From positions 18,228,001 to 18,292,000 of the forward strand of contig OZ234494.1 in NCBI GenBank assembly GCA_965153455.1: a stretch of 64,000 bases of DNA, given 5' to 3'. Positions 61,080 through 64,000 of this stretch are shown piece after piece. The notes below the pieces were generated by a model. The model worked only from the letters and a program-made list of their open reading frames with translations. It was not told where the DNA came from and made no database searches. The position numbers and the translations under genes are program-made. The stretch is from Sphagnum compactum. Taxonomy: Eukaryota; Bryophyta; Sphagnopsida; Sphagnales. Numbering within the stretch: position 1 is the first letter of the stretch; every line of letters starts with the position of its first letter.

Positions 61080-64000
61080 TTACAGCCCGAGGAGTATGTA
61101 GTAGAGAAGGGTAATCGGCAAAGCGATTAGCATCCCAAATATCACCCTGTTTCATTTCAACCCCACCAACACAGCTTCACTCAGTTCGTTGTTCCCATCA
61201 TTCCAGAATGTGCAAAATCCTGAGCTGCCAAATCTGAAAAAGAGTCAAGAAATATTGTTTTTGGTCTGTCCTTTATCACCTCTCTTATCATCAGTGTTTT
61301 ACTCCATATCTAAGGAGTATGGAGGAGTGAAAAGAGAGTTCTTACGCTGTGCTGAGGATGTCCGGATGTACATTGTACTCCCTCGCAAACACAAATGGAA
61401 CAATGCCTTGAGGTAATGCAGCCTGTTTGAGACCAGCCAATTTCACCAACTTAGAGATAAACACCACCCTCAAAGTTTATGTTACAGACAAGTTTATGTT
61501 ACACATGCAAAGTAAGTCTCGGACATTGGCTGAAATGAGAAAGATGATGTGCTGATATTTGAAAGAAATGTAGCATGTATGTAAGGCCTAAAACTTCAGC
61601 AGGTTTTTCTCACATCATAGACTTAACAACTAGAGAGGTAAATGTATTGAAGTTGGAGTACCTGCACAATGGCAACACGCAGACTGACTCCTCGGAGGCC
61701 CACCAAGGCAGAGGCAGCTGCAAACAAAGCAGGGCCAAGAAGGAACCGAAGCACCATCCCGACAACAGCCAAGTAGGTCCCACACACAAGAATCCGCTCT
61801 TGCAATCCCATGAACAGACCTACATCATCAAGCATTTAAAAAGCAGCAACAAATTCATCAACACAAAATCCGATTAATGTTTTGACCACCTTCTGCAGCA
61901 TGATCCCTAGGCACCAAGAGCAGACAATCTGTCAACTGCAGTTGATCATGTGATCCCCAAGAAGATCCTTTAGAAGACAAAATGTCATCAATCAATGAAC
62001 ACACAAAAGCTTTTCTTGTACATTTCTCAGAAAATGCAAAACGCTTACCAAGGCTGAACATTGCCATCCCGAGACCTGCATCCGACAAGATGTGCACAGA
62101 CTTGTACAGTATCACTGGCATTTGGAAATTCCATCTGCACATGGAAGGGAAGAACAACAACAACAGTACAGAGGTCAGACACACCCAAAACCTTCTTCAG
62201 TTGTGCATATGCCAGACTCTCTTCTTAAGCAAAATCCTAGAAACAAATGAACAAATTGAGGTTAAATCTTTTTTCCAAGCACAAAAGTACCTGAAGGCGA
62301 TCAGGGACCAAATGACTCCAATGAGGCTGGAGTATGTATTAGGGTTGCGAATGAGCTTGCGAAATGTCATGACAGAGATGAGCTTCACCATCACAACAGT
62401 GGGAGGCATGCTTTTCTTCATGTCATCATCTTCCTGTGGGAGTTTAGGTCTAAGTTCAGCTGTAGATGTGGAGCCAAACTTATCCAAGCGAGGACCACCT
62501 TCATCCTCTTCATCTATATTCTCCACCTTGAAATTCTCCCTGTTTCCAAAGCTGAAGTCTTCACGTGAGTAATCATTATACGCTTGTGCCGCCGCCCTCG
62601 CTTCTGCCAAACCTATCAAAACCCAACATACACATCCATTGTGGCTCAAGAATTAGAAACTCCTTGAAGAAGGAATTCTCAGAACAAGAATTCTGAAGAT
62701 CCTTAAAAGGAATGAAGTTCAGGAGCTTTTGCTTCAGCTTCATGAACAAGTCTTGGTAATTTGCATGCAAAGATTGCATGGCTCTGGAAAAGAGACTGAA
62801 CCAGACCACACAGACAGCCAGACATGTAGAGAGAGGGATTGAGAGGAGGAGGGACACATTTCAGCAAGATGGTCAGAAGATGTTTCTTGCTTATTTTGTG
62901 GCAACAAAGGTTTGCTCACCTGCAGCAGCATCAGAAGCATGCTCGGATTGTGGATGCACGAGCATTCGCACCTCCTTCGGATCAAATTCATTCCGTCCAG
63001 GGCTGTTTCCTCCAAAGACATGCAATCCAGCTTCCGATACTGGAGATGCATTTGCACTCCATACGAACATGTGAAGCTCCCTGGCATCCTCGTCCACTTT
63101 AGGTGATGCTGCTCTAGTCTCACGCCTGGGGGACGGTCTTGAGTTCATGGCAACAATCCTTGAGCTGTGAGACACAATTGGAGAAGACTGCTGCTGCTGC
63201 AGAGGAGGGGCAACAGGGTTGCTGTTGTTGTTGTTGCCATGGCTGTTGCCTGCTGCATCACCATTGCTTGTGGCATGCGATCCTCCTCCATCAACAATGA
63301 CTCCAACACCTCCCATTCCTGCCTCATGTCCCCCTTTGATGTGCATACGAGCTCCAGCAGCTCCTCCTCCTCCTCCCCTGAATACAGACGAAGGCACAAA
63401 TCGGGGCGAGTTGATGTTCATGGTCCCCTTGGGATAAGCATGGACCTCCTTGGAGCTTTCTTCATTGAAATTGGAGGTTCTGGGTGTGGGTCCCCTGGAA
63501 GAATGCAGTGAGTAGATATCGGAGGATGTGAAGTTGGACTGCCGATGTGGGCTCCTAGCAGCTGAACCTGCTGACAGCATCATCATACTGTAGAACTCGT
63601 TGTGGTTGAAGCTCGAGTCTCGAGGGGTGAGGTTCCTAGAGGACTGCAGACTGTAAATTTCAGCTCCAGTCAAGTTGCTGGGTCGTGGTGTCAAGGCCTT
63701 GGAGCTGGTAGTGGTGATGACACCCATGGATCTACTAGAATGTACATTGCTTCCAACAGCACCAGCATTGGACTGCATCATCATCATGTTTGGGGAGCGA
63801 GCAGACACAGACCTACGCACTGTGACATGAAGCTTGCCATCATCTCCAAACTCAGCTTCTGTGAGCACAGGTTCTCTCCCATCCAGTGACATGACATCCG
63901 ACTCCACCTTGAAGCTCACAATTGAGGCAGCAGTATCCGGGAACTGCTCCATGATTAGGATCTTTGCAGCTCTGTACTCATACATCACAAGCAGGAGAGT
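61080..64000 (-). CDS. PIN: PIN auxin efflux carrier, long-loop type (5' part beyond window)
   Basis: Plasma-membrane auxin exporter whose polar placement directs auxin flow. Minus-strand exons: 64000-62920 (runs off the window), 62612-62291, 62134-62049, 61819-61662, 61422-61346, 61146-61080; all phases agree, and this matches the classic plant PIN exon pattern. The first exon covers the end of the N-terminal membrane part ([20 protein letters not shown]) and the long hydrophilic loop. The loop carries three TPRxS(N/S) phosphosite motifs (TPRPSN, TPRDSS, TPRTSN), targets of AGC kinases in known PINs, and [20 protein letters not shown]. Later exons hold [59 protein letters not shown] and the end [15 protein letters not shown] Gly/Asn-rich insertion lies in the loop. 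No disabling change is seen. Confidence 0.95.

Noticed and set aside
62839-63511. Plus-strand ORFs over the PIN first exon
   Set aside because: Antisense shadows; PIN motifs and splice phases are clear on the minus strand.
1-64000. CRISPR arrays, bacterial operons or organelle DNA insertions
   Set aside because: The genes have spliceosomal introns and I saw no regularly spaced identical repeats with unique spacers, and no rRNA or recognisable plastid or mitochondrial genes.

Overview
This is plant nuclear DNA. The genes carry many GT-AG introns, the gene set is plant-specific (a PIN auxin carrier, a plant CLC-f type chloride channel, a REVEILLE-type clock MYB, a mitochondrial HSP60), telo-box motifs are present, and the gaps are AT-rich and full of Helitron, hAT and LINE relics and microsatellites. 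The gene/repeat balance would fit a seed-free plant such as a fern or lycophyte. That placement is a guess; nothing here proves the clade.

Layout: (1) 1-8.5 kb, a complete 17-exon mitochondrial chaperonin 60 gene (+), 580 codons, with a telo-box-bearing leader. (2) 8.5-10.9 kb, low-complexity DNA with two adjacent tandem duplications, a weak minus-strand ORF, a 43-bp-stem foldback and an exon-like fragment. (3) 11.0-17.1 kb, a decayed Helitron with RepHel coding sequence broken by four stops and one frameshift, surrounded by four copies of a Helitron-type 3' hairpin. (4) 17.8-20.1 kb, a REVEILLE/LCL MYB-like gene (+) whose C-terminal part is hard to phase. (5) 20.1-27.3 kb, repeat-rich gap with a LINE relic and a decayed 90-bp tandem repeat. 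(6) 28.7-34.3 kb, a complete 9-exon CLC-f-like gene (+), 891 codons, with repeats and small insertions in its introns. (7) 34.7-43.5 kb, two hAT-like elements in a row, one holding a minus-strand transposase relic and the other bounded by perfect 15-bp inverted repeats. (8) 45.4-49.3 kb, a six-exon gene (+) of unknown family with a likely signal peptide. (9) 49.3-61 kb, gene-poor DNA with minisatellites and dispersed repeats. (10) 61.1-64 kb, the last six exons of a long-loop PIN auxin efflux carrier (-), whose start lies beyond the window.

The genes are independent housekeeping or signalling genes (mitochondrial protein folding, clock transcription, organelle anion transport, auxin transport), not a pathway cluster. 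Exon boundaries were read by eye from GT/AG sites, reading phase and family conservation; those of the HSP60, CLC and PIN genes close in frame throughout. I saw no convincing new multi-gene system. The best candidates for something undescribed are the unknown secreted or membrane protein gene, the foldback at 10.4 kb and the repeated Helitron ends.
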